Below are positions 17,718 to 26,294 of a stretch of 64,000 bases of DNA, piece after piece (the stretch's first letter is position 1; each line of letters begins with the position of its first letter). Origin of the DNA: Flavobacteriaceae bacterium (lineage in GTDB: Bacteria; Bacteroidota; Bacteroidia; Flavobacteriales; Flavobacteriaceae); contig JAHEHF010000004.1 of assembly GCA_024644745.1 (NCBI GenBank), forward strand, positions 1 to 64,000, given 5' to 3'. A program made the translations under genes and the position numbers. The notes under the pieces are model-generated. The model saw only the letters and a program-made list of their open reading frames with translations. It searched no databases and had not been told where the DNA came from.

Positions 17718-17758
17718 AAAAAAACCGCCCAAATTTTGAATTCAAAATCTGGACGGTT
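17718..17758 (-). terminator. Intrinsic terminator of rpsA
   Basis: A long dyad (17723-17758) is followed on the minus strand by a T-tract. The two imperfect positions in the stem become G-U wobbles in the minus-strand RNA but A-C mismatches in the plus-strand RNA, which fixes the direction as leftward, 20 bp beyond rpsA. Confidence 0.85.
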
Positions 17759-17778
17759 GATATACTAAAGGAATCTGT

Positions 17779-20058
17779 TTATTTATTCTTGGATTCCATT
17801 TTCTTTTTAAGATCAGCAAGGTCTGAAATATCTCCAAGCGTAGTTTTTTCAGCTAAATCAGCTTTTTTCTTTGCTACTTTGATATTTTTTTCTTCCTGAG
17901 CCCTGAATATGGCAGAATGAGATACAACCAGTCTTCTGTATTCCTTGTTAAATTCCAATACTTTGAAATCAACTGTATCACCTTTAACCAGTTTAGATCT
18001 ATCCTCCTTTTCCATATGTCGTCCAGGAACAAAGGCCTCAACTCCATCTGCAAAACTTACGATAGCACCTTTGTCATTTACCTCCTTAACTGTACCTTCA
18101 TGTACAGAATCAATGGTATAGGTTTCTTCATGCTTGTCCCAAGGATTAACAGTAGTCTGCTTGTGACCCAAGTTTAATTTGCGTCCTTCAACATCAAGTT
18201 CAAGAACCTGAACCTCAAGTTTATCACCGACTTTCACAAAATCAGATGGGTGCTTGATTTTCTTGGTCCATGAAAGATCAGAAATATAAACCAATCCGTC
18301 GATACCTTCTTCCAATTCAACAAATACGCCAAAGTTGGTATAGTTTCTCACTGTTCCTGTATGGGTAGAACCTACTGGATATTTCTTGGTAATATCGGTC
18401 CATGGGTCTGGCTGCAATTGCTTAATTCCCAATGACATTTTTCTCTCTTCACGATCAAGTGTTAAAATGACCGCTTCCACGACATCACCAACTTTAACAA
18501 AGTCCTGTGCAGATCTCAAATGTGTTGACCATGACATTTCTGACACGTGAATCAATCCTTCTACACCTTCGCTCACTTCAATAAAAGCTCCATAATCAGC
18601 TATGATCGCTACTTTACCTTTCACTTTGTCGCCAACTTTTAGGTTTTCGTCCAAAGCTTCCCAAGGATGCTTGCTCAATTGCTTTAATCCTAACTGGATT
18701 CTTGTTTTTTCATCGTCAAAATCAAGAATTACCACATTCAGTTTCTGATCCAATTCAACGATTTCACTCGGGTGGTTGATACGGCTCCATGACAAGTCGG
18801 TAATATGTACCAGTCCGTCAACACCTCCAAGGTCAACAAATACACCATAAGAAGTGATGTTTTTAACAACACCTTCAAGTACCTGTCCTTTTTCCAACTG
18901 TCCGATGATCTCTTTTTTCTGTTCTGCAAGATCCGCTTCAATAAGCGCCTTGTGAGAAACAACGATGTTTTTGAACTCGTGGTTGATTTTTACAACTTTG
19001 AACTCCATGTTCTTGTCAACAAACTGATCGTAATCTCTGATCGGCTTCACGTCGATTTGAGATCCGGGCAAGAAAGCCTCAATTCCGAATACGTCAACGA
19101 TCATACCACCTTTGGTTCTGCATTTTACATAACCGGTAACGATCTCCTGAGTTTCATGGGCCTTGTTGACTCTCTCCCAGGCTTTGATCACTCTCGCTTT
19201 TCTGTGAGATAAAACCAATTGACCCGTATTGTCTTCCAGTTTATCAACTTTTACTTCTACGGTATCACCCACTTTAAGATGCGGGTTGTACCTGAATTCA
19301 TTCAATGAAATAACTCCTTCAGATTTAGAGTTGATGTCAATGATGGCCTCACGATCTGTGATTCGCACCACAGTACCGTCAATAACCTGACGCTCTTCAA
19401 CAAATCCAACCGTATTTTCCAATTCAGCATCAAACTGGTCCAGCTTATCCTGGTCTACAGCCTCAATCCCCTCTTCATATTTCTGCCAGTCAAATTCTTT
19501 CAAAAATTGACCGGGATCAACTTTTTCTTCAACTTTCTCAGCAACCGCCTCAGTAGCTTCCTTTTTTTCTGCTACTTCAGCTACAGGCTGATCAACAACT
19601 TTTTCTTCTATCACTTCTTCTTTTTTAGATTCTTCACTTACTTTACTAACCTTTTTCTTTTCTTTAACTTCCTTAACTGCTTTTTCAGGTGCTGCTGCAG
19701 CCTTTTCTTCTTTTACAGTTTCATATACCGACTCTGAACCACTTTCCTTAACCAGTAAATAGTAAAAAAGGGCACGGTATTTCTTTTTATTTCCTGACCC
19801 CAGCGTATCGACGACCTTTTGGATCATTGCATCCAATTTTTCATCGTCCTTTTCGAGACCTAATTTTTTAATAAGGAAATTTTTCTTGATGGTTTCCAGT
19901 TCATCCTTGTTTGATGATGAAACCAATTCAGCATCGTCTTTGTAGATTGACGGACCAATACCTTTGGTCACTAATTTAAAAAGATCTGCATCGATTGCTA
20001 TACCTAGTTTTTCTGCGGACGCAGTGTACAGCTCAATTTTTTCTTGTAGTTTAGACAT
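17779..20058 (-). CDS. rpsA: 30S ribosomal protein S1 with N-terminal DUF2853-like domain
   Basis: A 759 aa protein; flavobacterial S1 is usually about 580-620 aa. Residues about 181-759 form the normal S1 body, which starts at FLKEFDWQKYEEGI and contains six OB-fold S1 repeats, including repeats starting at VIDGTVVRI, GYVKCRTKGG and GVVKNITSYG. S1 binds mRNA on the small subunit and helps it unfold. Residues 1-113 read as DUF2853 (KGIGPSIY, KKNFLIKKLGL and KKYRALFYYLLVK), otherwise a free-standing protein of about 110 aa. Residues 114-180 are a Lys/Glu/Ala/Val-rich linker. I start at the ATG at 20058; the open frame to 20115 begins with TTG. The frame is continuous with no break. Confidence 0.93.
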   Translation of the reverse strand: MSKLQEKIELYTASAEKLGIAIDADLFKLVTKGIGPSIYKDDAELVSSSNKDELETIKKNFLIKKLGLEKDDEKLDAMIQKVVDTLGSGNKKKYRALFYYLLVKESGSESVYETVKEEKAAAAPEKAVKEVKEKKKVSKVSEESKKEEVIEEKVVDQPVAEVAEKKEATEAVAEKVEEKVDPGQFLKEFDWQKYEEGIEAVDQDKLDQFDAELENTVGFVEERQVIDGTVVRITDREAIIDINSKSEGVISLNEFRYNPHLKVGDTVEVKVDKLEDNTGQLVLSHRKARVIKAWERVNKAHETQEIVTGYVKCRTKGGMIVDVFGIEAFLPGSQIDVKPIRDYDQFVDKNMEFKVVKINHEFKNIVVSHKALIEADLAEQKKEIIGQLEKGQVLEGVVKNITSYGVFVDLGGVDGLVHITDLSWSRINHPSEIVELDQKLNVVILDFDDEKTRIQLGLKQLSKHPWEALDENLKVGDKVKGKVAIIADYGAFIEVSEGVEGLIHVSEMSWSTHLRSAQDFVKVGDVVEAVILTLDREERKMSLGIKQLQPDPWTDITKKYPVGSTHTGTVRNYTNFGVFVELEEGIDGLVYISDLSWTKKIKHPSDFVKVGDKLEVQVLELDVEGRKLNLGHKQTTVNPWDKHEETYTIDSVHEGTVKEVNDKGAIVSFADGVEAFVPGRHMEKEDRSKLVKGDTVDFKVLEFNKEYRRLVVSHSAIFRAQEEKNIKVAKKKADLAEKTTLGDISDLADLKKKMESKNK

Positions 20059-20063
20059 GTGTC

Positions 20064-20126
20064 TTACAATTTGTATCTTTTTGTTTGACAGATTTTTATA
20101 CGATTCAAACGCCAAGAGGAATTCAT
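20064..20126 (-). other. Possible leader ORF of 20 codons before rpsA
   Basis: Inside the rpsA leader a short ATG frame encodes a basic peptide (six Lys/Arg in 20 residues) and stops 5 nt before the rpsA ATG. The spacing would permit translational coupling. No homology is claimed, and chance is a fair alternative for so short a frame. Confidence 0.2.
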
Positions 20127-20141
20127 ACTTTTACAGCTCCA

Positions 20142-20170
20142 CCTTTTGAAATCTGAAATCGCTCAAAAGG
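20142..20170 (-). promoter_or_regulatory. Hairpin at the 5' end of the rpsA leader
   Basis: Perfect 8-bp inverted repeat (CCTTTTGA at 20142-20149 and TCAAAAGG at 20163-20170) with a 13-nt loop, placed at the predicted transcript start. S1 genes in other bacteria are autoregulated through leader structure, so this may be a regulatory or stabilising stem; that role is inference. Confidence 0.4.
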
Positions 20171-20174
20171 CGTG

Positions 20175-20205
20175 CAAATATAAGAACAAATTATTGTTTT
20201 GACAA
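20175..20205 (-). promoter_or_regulatory. Promoter of rpsA
   Basis: On the minus strand TTG (20203-20205), a 20-nt spacer and TATATTTG (20175-20182) form a full Bacteroidota consensus promoter. Initiation near 20168 gives a leader of about 110 nt. Confidence 0.75.
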
Positions 20206-20274
20206 AAGCTTGTTTAAAATTATTTGAAAATAATAGAATGAAGTGCTTAAAGTTTTGTTTATGAGCAATTTACG

Positions 20275-21228
20275 CTACAATAAAGCGTTGATGATCTGTG
20301 TTTCGGTGATCCCTTCTGCTTCAGCCTTATAGTTCTTTACGATCCTATGGTGCAGAATGCCATGTGCAACCGCCTGTACATCGGCTATGTCAGGAGAGTA
20401 TTTACCATGAATCGCAGCGAAGGCCTTTGCCGCCAAAACCAAATTTTGGGAAGCCCTCGGTCCGGCACCCCAGTCAATATAATTTTTAACGATCTCAGGA
20501 GCATGTTCCTGATTGGGTCTTGTACGGGTTGCAAGTTTTACCGCGTATTCGACCACATTGTCTGCAATGGGAATTCTTCTGATCAGGTGCTGGTATTCTA
20601 TGATATCCTTATGGGTGAAAACCGGGTTGACCACTATATCTTCATCGTTGGTTGTGTTCTTCGCCACAAAAACTTCTTCCTTAAAAGATGGATAATCCAG
20701 ATAGATTGAGAACATGAACCGGTCCAACTGAGCCTCGGGCAAGGGATAGGTGCCTTCCTGTTCTATTGGGTTCTGCGTCGCAAGAACAAAAAACGGCAGG
20801 TCAAGACTAAAATGATGTCCGGCCACCGTTACCGATTTTTCCTGCATGGCCTCAAGCAACGCTGCCTGTGTTTTTGGGGGTGTACGGTTGATTTCATCAG
20901 CCAGAATAATATTGGCAAAAATTGGTCCCTTAATAAATTTAAAATGTCGGTTCTCATCCAAAATCTCACTTCCAAGAATGTCTGAAGGCATGAGGTCGGG
21001 TGTGAATTGTATCCTTTTAAAATCAAGTCCCAGCGCTTTGGCAACCGTGTTCACCAATAAGGTTTTTGCCAATCCGGGGACCCCGATCAAAAGGGAGTGG
21101 CCACCGCAAAGAACCGATAGCAATACATGATCAACGGCATCGTGCTGCCCGACGATCACTTTTCCTATCTCTTTTTTTAAGAGCTGGTAATTTTCGACAA
21201 GGCTGTTGATTTTGGAAACATCAGACAT
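20275..21228 (-). CDS. MoxR family AAA+ ATPase
   Basis: A 317 aa AAA+ ATPase of the MoxR family, chaperone-like ATPases that mature or activate partner proteins, often with von Willebrand domain proteins. Walker A is GVPGLAKT, Walker B is IILADEINRTPPKTQAALLEAM, and sensor 1 is FVLATQNPIEQEGTYPLPEAQLDRF. It is the last gene of an operon that runs parvulin, lipoprotein, SurA, MoxR, and starts 6 bp after surA. No vWA-domain partner is encoded in the window. The context suggests a link to envelope protein quality control, but that is inference. Confidence 0.93.
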   Translation of the reverse strand: MSDVSKINSLVENYQLLKKEIGKVIVGQHDAVDHVLLSVLCGGHSLLIGVPGLAKTLLVNTVAKALGLDFKRIQFTPDLMPSDILGSEILDENRHFKFIKGPIFANIILADEINRTPPKTQAALLEAMQEKSVTVAGHHFSLDLPFFVLATQNPIEQEGTYPLPEAQLDRFMFSIYLDYPSFKEEVFVAKNTTNDEDIVVNPVFTHKDIIEYQHLIRRIPIADNVVEYAVKLATRTRPNQEHAPEIVKNYIDWGAGPRASQNLVLAAKAFAAIHGKYSPDIADVQAVAHGILHHRIVKNYKAEAEGITETQIINALL

Positions 21229-21234
21229 ATAGCT

Positions 21235-22578
21235 CTATTTTTTGGCCCAATTGCTCTTGAATTCACAGGGCATGTAAACTTCATTGATGTTGACATAGGT
21301 ATCCTGAATTTTGTCCTCAGACCATTTCTCTATGGATTCTGTTTTCTTTTTTTGCAGTGCCAGCTCCATGATCTTTACATAATCCTCCTTGAGATCAGCT
21401 ACGTGTGCCTCGGTTCTGCTTTTAAGCAAAAGGATCTTAAACATTTTTTTTCCTTCACGTGTTTGATCCAAGAACACCTCGCTGATTTCCCCTTCCTCCA
21501 GGTTACTCACCTTTGAATAGAGTTCCGGATCCATTCGAGTCAGGTCAAAGTGGGTATCGCCCGAAACGGGATTCATTAATACCCCGCCGCTCAAACGTGT
21601 GTCCTTATCCTGTGAATATTTTAAAACAGCTTCTTCAAAAGGAATTTCCATTTTTAGAATTTGCTGTCGGTATTTTGTCAAAGAGTCTTTGACCTTCTCT
21701 GCTGCATATTCATCTGCTTTGGGCTGCATCAGTATATGGTATACATCCCTTTGTTTCCCTTTGATTTTTTCCACCATCAGAATATGGTATCCAAAATCCG
21801 ATTTGAAAGGCTGAGAAATTTCGCCTTCTTCCATACTGAAAGCCGCCTCTTTAAATTCCTTTACAAAGGCACTGTTTCTTTCAATGGAATAAAAACCACT
21901 GTTTTGGGTTACTCCCGGATCATCTGAATACAGAATGGCTTTCATTTTAAAATTACCTCCATCTTCCACTTCTTTCTTGATCTCATTGAGTCGGTCTATG
22001 GTCTTCTGAATTTCCTGTTCTGTGGGTTCAACATTGAGAACAATTTGCGAAAGTTCGATCTCGGCCCCGATCTCGGGTAAATTGTCTTCTTCCTTCAGGC
22101 TATTGTAATACCTTTTCACCTCTTCAGGAGTAATATCAATATCGTCAGTCAGTTTCTGCTGCATTTTCTGGATCAGGAGACCTTCCTTTTCAACTCTGTA
22201 CAATTCGTCCTTGAGCTCCTTCATATTCTCAAATCCGTAAAGCTCAAGCATTTTTTCAGGTGAGCCAAGCTGCTGGGTAAAATAATCCGTTTTGCGCTGC
22301 ACCTGCTGCTGGATTTCTCCTTCATTGACCACCACACTGTCAATAACCGCATGATGCGCCAGTAATTTCCGGTTCATGATCCGCTCAAGCATTTCACAAT
22401 CACTTATTTCTGCCTGTCCTCCGCTTTGCTGTATCAATTCCTGTTTAAAGGCATCAATTTCTGAATCCAATACAATATTGTCTCCAACAACGGTGGCAAC
22501 TCCATCAATTTTTATCTTTTCCTGGGCCTGGATTTGCAACACAAAAGCCGCTATGGCAATAAAAAATATTCTTTTCAT
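21235..22578 (-). CDS. surA: Periplasmic peptidyl-prolyl isomerase/chaperone SurA-like
   Basis: A 447 aa periplasmic chaperone with a Sec signal peptide (residues 1-18, ending IQAQE), a SurA N-terminal domain (about 20-165) and two parvulin domains. The first parvulin domain covers about 170-270 (IELSQIVLNV to SDFGYHILMVEKI), the second starts at DVYHILMQPK. It escorts and folds outer-membrane proteins. I start at the ATG at 22578 (MKRIFFIAI); the frame is open 15 bp further upstream. Its start lies 2 bp from the end of the preceding lipoprotein gene, a tight operon. Two other parvulin-related proteins precede it. Confidence 0.9.
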   Translation of the reverse strand: MKRIFFIAIAAFVLQIQAQEKIKIDGVATVVGDNIVLDSEIDAFKQELIQQSGGQAEISDCEMLERIMNRKLLAHHAVIDSVVVNEGEIQQQVQRKTDYFTQQLGSPEKMLELYGFENMKELKDELYRVEKEGLLIQKMQQKLTDDIDITPEEVKRYYNSLKEEDNLPEIGAEIELSQIVLNVEPTEQEIQKTIDRLNEIKKEVEDGGNFKMKAILYSDDPGVTQNSGFYSIERNSAFVKEFKEAAFSMEEGEISQPFKSDFGYHILMVEKIKGKQRDVYHILMQPKADEYAAEKVKDSLTKYRQQILKMEIPFEEAVLKYSQDKDTRLSGGVLMNPVSGDTHFDLTRMDPELYSKVSNLEEGEISEVFLDQTREGKKMFKILLLKSRTEAHVADLKEDYVKIMELALQKKKTESIEKWSEDKIQDTYVNINEVYMPCEFKSNWAKK

Positions 22579-22579
22579 C

Positions 22580-23410
22580 TTAATACTGTTCAAATTTTTT
22601 GTTTTTTATGGCGTCCACAATGATCGTTTTTTCAATACTATTCATGAGTTCAAGCTTTCGTTTGTGCAAGATCATTTGTCTGATTGTCGGAATCACGTAA
22701 CTTTTAGGGGCAACTTCATTTCTATGAAGAATATCTCTAACTGTCAGCAAATATACTCCTAATGAATCTTCTTTCTGAATAAATTGATTCTTTTTTAAAT
22801 TTTGCTCCTCCTTCAAAAAGCTAAGTTTTTTTTCAACTTCATTGTAATTTACCCAGATACTGTCATTGAAAGTAAATGAATAAAATTCAAGCTCCCTTTC
22901 CGTCAAAACCTGCAGATCTTCATCCTTGTCTGATTTAAACAATTTGATCAGTTCTTTTTTGTCGCTCAGGTCAGCACTGAAATGGATGTATTTTAATTGA
23001 ATTAGATCCTCATTGAGCCTGTAAACATTTTTATTTGAATCGTAATAAAGATCTAAATCCTGTTCTGTGATCACTGTATCGAGCTCCTGCTGCAGCAATG
23101 CTTTCTTATAACGGTCTATCAAAAGCTCCTCTTCGTATTCTCTTACCAGTTTTTCGATCTCGTTATTGTCATCTTCTACATTGATCCTGGCCTTTTCCAG
23201 CATCAGTTCTTTGGTGGCCCATACTTTGATATAATTGTTCCGGTACAGCAAACTGTCTTCCTTACTAAGTCCCTCTGGTAAAACAGTATTCAGATCTGAC
23301 GCATAAAGGTAATTGTCATTCACCCTTGCGACGACGCCTTCATCTATTATTTCCTGTTTACAGGAAAACAAGGTGATACATATCAATATGCAGGTGATCA
23401 TCCTTCTCAT
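22580..23410 (-). CDS. Lipoprotein related to SurA-type PPIases
   Basis: A 276 aa predicted lipoprotein with lipobox LFSC at residues 14-17 (C17), so it is likely anchored in the outer or inner membrane facing the periplasm. The N-terminal segment (VVARVNDNYLYASDLNTVLPEG) resembles the SurA/trigger-factor-like chaperone domain, and the helical body is strongly charged. I see no intact parvulin domain. It overlaps the upstream parvulin gene by 4 bp (ATGA) and abuts surA, so the three are translated together. It probably serves as a non-catalytic chaperone partner. Confidence 0.8.
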   Translation of the reverse strand: MRRMITCILICITLFSCKQEIIDEGVVARVNDNYLYASDLNTVLPEGLSKEDSLLYRNNYIKVWATKELMLEKARINVEDDNNEIEKLVREYEEELLIDRYKKALLQQELDTVITEQDLDLYYDSNKNVYRLNEDLIQLKYIHFSADLSDKKELIKLFKSDKDEDLQVLTERELEFYSFTFNDSIWVNYNEVEKKLSFLKEEQNLKKNQFIQKEDSLGVYLLTVRDILHRNEVAPKSYVIPTIRQMILHKRKLELMNSIEKTIIVDAIKNKKFEQY

Positions 23411-25302
23411 ACCTTATTCGAAAACCGCAGTTTCAGCTCTCTGTAGTTTTTATGGTTTAGTTTTACTTTGTAGGTATTCCTTAAATTTTCCACCCACTGT
23501 TTTTCAAGGTGATTCTGATAATCGTTCATCACCTCTCCTCTGGCTTCCATCAGTTCTTTTTGTTGCGGCTCAAAGATTTCAGATGCCTTGATGATGGTAT
23601 AGTTATTTTTTTCTTCTTCAAAAATTTCAGAAACACCTTGTTCAAACTGATACTGTGAAGGAAGTTTCAAACTACCTTCCTCTAATTTTCCCTTACTGAA
23701 TAAAACATGAATGGTGGCACCTTCATTGACAAGGCTTTTGATGCTATCAGCCGGCAGTTCCTGCTGCATATATTCCCGAACGATCTCAGCCTTTTCCCTT
23801 TTAGTGCAGCTTGCAATGGTGAATGCCGCCCTTTTTTTCCAGACATATTCATCTCTTCGCTGCTCAAAAAACCGTTCCAAACCAAGGGAATCCTTTTCAG
23901 CTCTTTCCCAAATTTCCTTTTGCAACAATTCAAACAAAAGCAATCCATCACGGTATTCCTGATAGGTCAGTGCAAATTCCTGACTGGTCTCCTCGAGATG
24001 TGCCTTGTAATAATCGATGATCATCGCATTTTTAAATTCTTCAAACAGGTCGCCGGTGTTTTTTTGTTTTGACTGCTTACTGAATTCATAAAGATCATTT
24101 GCAGTATAATACTCATTAACAATCCTTAAAATTGTATCATTTTTATTTTTCATTTCAGCAGATCCAGCATAGGCATACACTTTGTCCCGGTCTGTTGCTA
24201 TGTCATAATCCATAGCTATTTTTTGCGCCAGGGATCTTTCAACATAGCCTGCCCTGCTGCTGTTTTTGACTTTGCCCTCAAGTCTCGAATGGAGATCTGC
24301 AAAAGAAGGAACCGGATATTTCTTGAGTAGCTTTAAAATGTGCCATCCATAAGCCGATTGAAAGGGCTCTGAAAAATCTCCCTCTTTTTTCAGGCCGAAT
24401 GCGACCTCTTCAAAGGGCTTGATCATTCTGCCTGTACCGAATTTTGGCAATACGCCTCCCTTTTGAGCGGAACTCGGATCATCTGAATGATCTTTGGCTA
24501 TGGTACCAAAATCGCCTCCCTGCTCCAGCTTTTTATAAATGTCGTCAATTTTTTGCCTGGCGGAATCACCATTCAGGCTATCATTTTTAGCCATGATATG
24601 TGCAACCTGAACTTCCCCCGGGGATTTTCTTTTGTCATTGACCTTTAATATATGGTAGCCAAACTGTGTCCTGAAAGGGCTTGAAATTTCTCCGATTTCG
24701 GTGTTGTACGCTGCATTTTCAAAGGGGTAAACCATGGAAAAAGCAGAAAAATAACCCAGATCACCATAATTTATTTTAACTGAAGGATCCTCTGAATATG
24801 TTTTCGCAACACTGTCGAAAGGGTCACCCGCAAGAATACTGGCTCTTGCCTCAAGAATTCTTTGATAAGCCTCAAGTGTATCTTTAGGAGCTGCATTTTC
24901 CTCCAGTTTTAGCAGAATGTGACTTGCACGTACTTCTTCAATGGTCCTTTCATAAGCCTCTTTGATCAGGCCTTCTGTTGCCTCCGGGTTTTGCAGATAA
25001 GGTTGTATGAGTTGCTCCCTGTACTTTTGCAGTTCTTCAATATAGGTGTTTGAAGTGTCCAGACCCATGTCACGGGCCTGTCTCAGTTTCAGTTTAAAAT
25101 CAACGAAAAGATCAAAATATTCCTTAAAATCCTTTTGCTGCTCATCAACCAGGATGTCCTTGTTCTTTTCAAAGACCCTTATAAACTCATCATTATAAAC
25201 CTCTTCACCCTCAATACTGAAAAGCACCTTGTCCTGATCCTGAGCCTGCATCAGGCCCCCAATAAGAAGTGCAGATAAGATGACAACTTTTTTTATCCTC
25301 AT
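23407..25302 (-). CDS. Exported parvulin peptidyl-prolyl isomerase with two PPIase domains
   Basis: A 631 aa periplasmic foldase with a Sec signal peptide (residues 1-20, ending LMQAQD). An N-terminal chaperone region is followed by two parvulin domains, at about residues 118-215 (EVRASHILLKLEE to FGYHILKVNDKR) and 225-325 (VQVAHIMAKND to GWHILKLLKKY). A long helical C-terminal region of unknown role follows. I choose the ATG at 25302, where the signal peptide begins. It is the first gene of the parvulin-lipoprotein-SurA-MoxR operon. A TATTTTTG -7-like box (25345-25352) lies 43 bp upstream without a good TTG. Confidence 0.9.
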   Translation of the reverse strand: MRIKKVVILSALLIGGLMQAQDQDKVLFSIEGEEVYNDEFIRVFEKNKDILVDEQQKDFKEYFDLFVDFKLKLRQARDMGLDTSNTYIEELQKYREQLIQPYLQNPEATEGLIKEAYERTIEEVRASHILLKLEENAAPKDTLEAYQRILEARASILAGDPFDSVAKTYSEDPSVKINYGDLGYFSAFSMVYPFENAAYNTEIGEISSPFRTQFGYHILKVNDKRKSPGEVQVAHIMAKNDSLNGDSARQKIDDIYKKLEQGGDFGTIAKDHSDDPSSAQKGGVLPKFGTGRMIKPFEEVAFGLKKEGDFSEPFQSAYGWHILKLLKKYPVPSFADLHSRLEGKVKNSSRAGYVERSLAQKIAMDYDIATDRDKVYAYAGSAEMKNKNDTILRIVNEYYTANDLYEFSKQSKQKNTGDLFEEFKNAMIIDYYKAHLEETSQEFALTYQEYRDGLLLFELLQKEIWERAEKDSLGLERFFEQRRDEYVWKKRAAFTIASCTKREKAEIVREYMQQELPADSIKSLVNEGATIHVLFSKGKLEEGSLKLPSQYQFEQGVSEIFEEEKNNYTIIKASEIFEPQQKELMEARGEVMNDYQNHLEKQWVENLRNTYKVKLNHKNYRELKLRFSNKV

Positions 25303-25384
25303 TTTCAAATGTTTCCTATCTGTTTTGGATTTGATTAAAACGGTCAAAAATATTTTTTATTTTTTAAAACAGCTGTTAAAAATA

Positions 25385-25666
25385 TCACAAAGAAATAACG
25401 CCCTCCACCTTGGAAACCTCTTGATATTTTAAGATTATTGTATCTGCCGATTCCATTTTTACCAAAATGGTTAGACTTGTATATTTCCCTGTTTTAGACG
25501 GTTTTGAACTGATTACTGCCCCCAGATTGTCAAAGATGGTTTCGATTTCTTTGAATTTTTCATCACTCGAAGGAATGATAAACTTAAACATGTATTTTGT
25601 GGGAAAAGTAGTGGTCTCTATGAGGCTCACTTTCAATTTTTTATAAAATTCAGACTCCTTGCTCAT
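25385..25666 (-). CDS. DUF493 family protein (YbeD-like)
   Basis: A 93 aa small cytosolic protein of the DUF493/YbeD family, which has a ferredoxin-like ACT-type fold in known structures. The pattern (YKKLKVSLIETTTFPTKYMFKFIIP followed by KTGKYTSLTILVKM) is characteristic. In Proteobacteria ybeD sits beside lipB; no lipoate genes are here. It is divergent from the NTPase gene. A TAAATTTG box (25695-25702) may be its -7 element. Confidence 0.85.
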   Translation of the reverse strand: MSKESEFYKKLKVSLIETTTFPTKYMFKFIIPSSDEKFKEIETIFDNLGAVISSKPSKTGKYTSLTILVKMESADTIILKYQEVSKVEGVISL

Positions 25667-25753
25667 CGCTCAATATTTCAATTTTTAAAGTCTACAAATT
25701 TACAATTATTATTTTCTTAATTTTGAATTTGGAATAAGAATAATTCTCAATCC

Positions 25754-26293
25754 TTGAAACAGCAAAAAATAGTCATAACCGGAGGTCCCGGGACCGGTAA
25801 ATCTACGGTCATTGAAAAATTAATGAAACTGGAGTTTACCTGTATGCCTGAAATTTCAAGAATGATTACAAGAGAGGCCCAGCAGACAGGAGTTGAACAA
25901 TTGTTTTTAAAAGAGCCTTTGCTGTTCAGTGAAATGCTGCTACAGGGCAGAATCGATCAGTTTCAGAACGCTGAGGAACTGGGCCATGATATTGTTTTTT
26001 TTGACCGAGGAATTCCCGATATTTTCGGATATCTTAATTACGTACAACTGGATTATCCCATGAATTTTTTCCGTCAAAGCATAAAATTCAGATACAACAA
26101 AATTTTTATGATGCCTCCCTGGAAGGACATTTATCGAACAGATAATGAAAGATACGAGACCTACGAGCAATCCCTGGTTATTTATGATTTCCTGGTCAAA
26201 GCTTATCAAAAGCTGGATTATGAAATTATTACGGTTCCTGAAAACAAAATAGAAAGCAGGGTGGAATTTATTTTAAATGCGTTGGAATCATAA
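25754..26293 (+). CDS. AAA family ATP-binding protein (small NTPase)
   Basis: A 179 aa P-loop protein of the AAA_28/DUF-type NTPase group found in Bacteroidota. Walker A GGPGTGKST is at residues 10-18, and a probable Walker B/acid is in IVFFDRGIPDI. The start must be the TTG at 25754, because the P-loop follows within ten residues and the next ATG lies inside the domain. A TAATTTTG box (25718-25725) lies 28 nt upstream. It ends 2 bp before the recQ ATG and so is co-transcribed with recQ and fmt. The nucleotide or small-molecule kinase role is unknown. Confidence 0.75.
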   Translation: MKQQKIVITGGPGTGKSTVIEKLMKLEFTCMPEISRMITREAQQTGVEQLFLKEPLLFSEMLLQGRIDQFQNAEELGHDIVFFDRGIPDIFGYLNYVQLDYPMNFFRQSIKFRYNKIFMMPPWKDIYRTDNERYETYEQSLVIYDFLVKAYQKLDYEIITVPENKIESRVEFILNALES

Positions 26294-26294
26294 G

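Noticed and set aside
19507..19737. Plus-strand ORF extremely rich in Phe opposite the rpsA linker
   Set aside because: It is the antisense of the Lys/Glu-rich linker codons and has no start signal.
20059..20115. Longer rpsA starting at the TTG at 20115
   Set aside because: The DUF2853-like pattern begins at the ATG at 20058, and the extra 19 residues match nothing.
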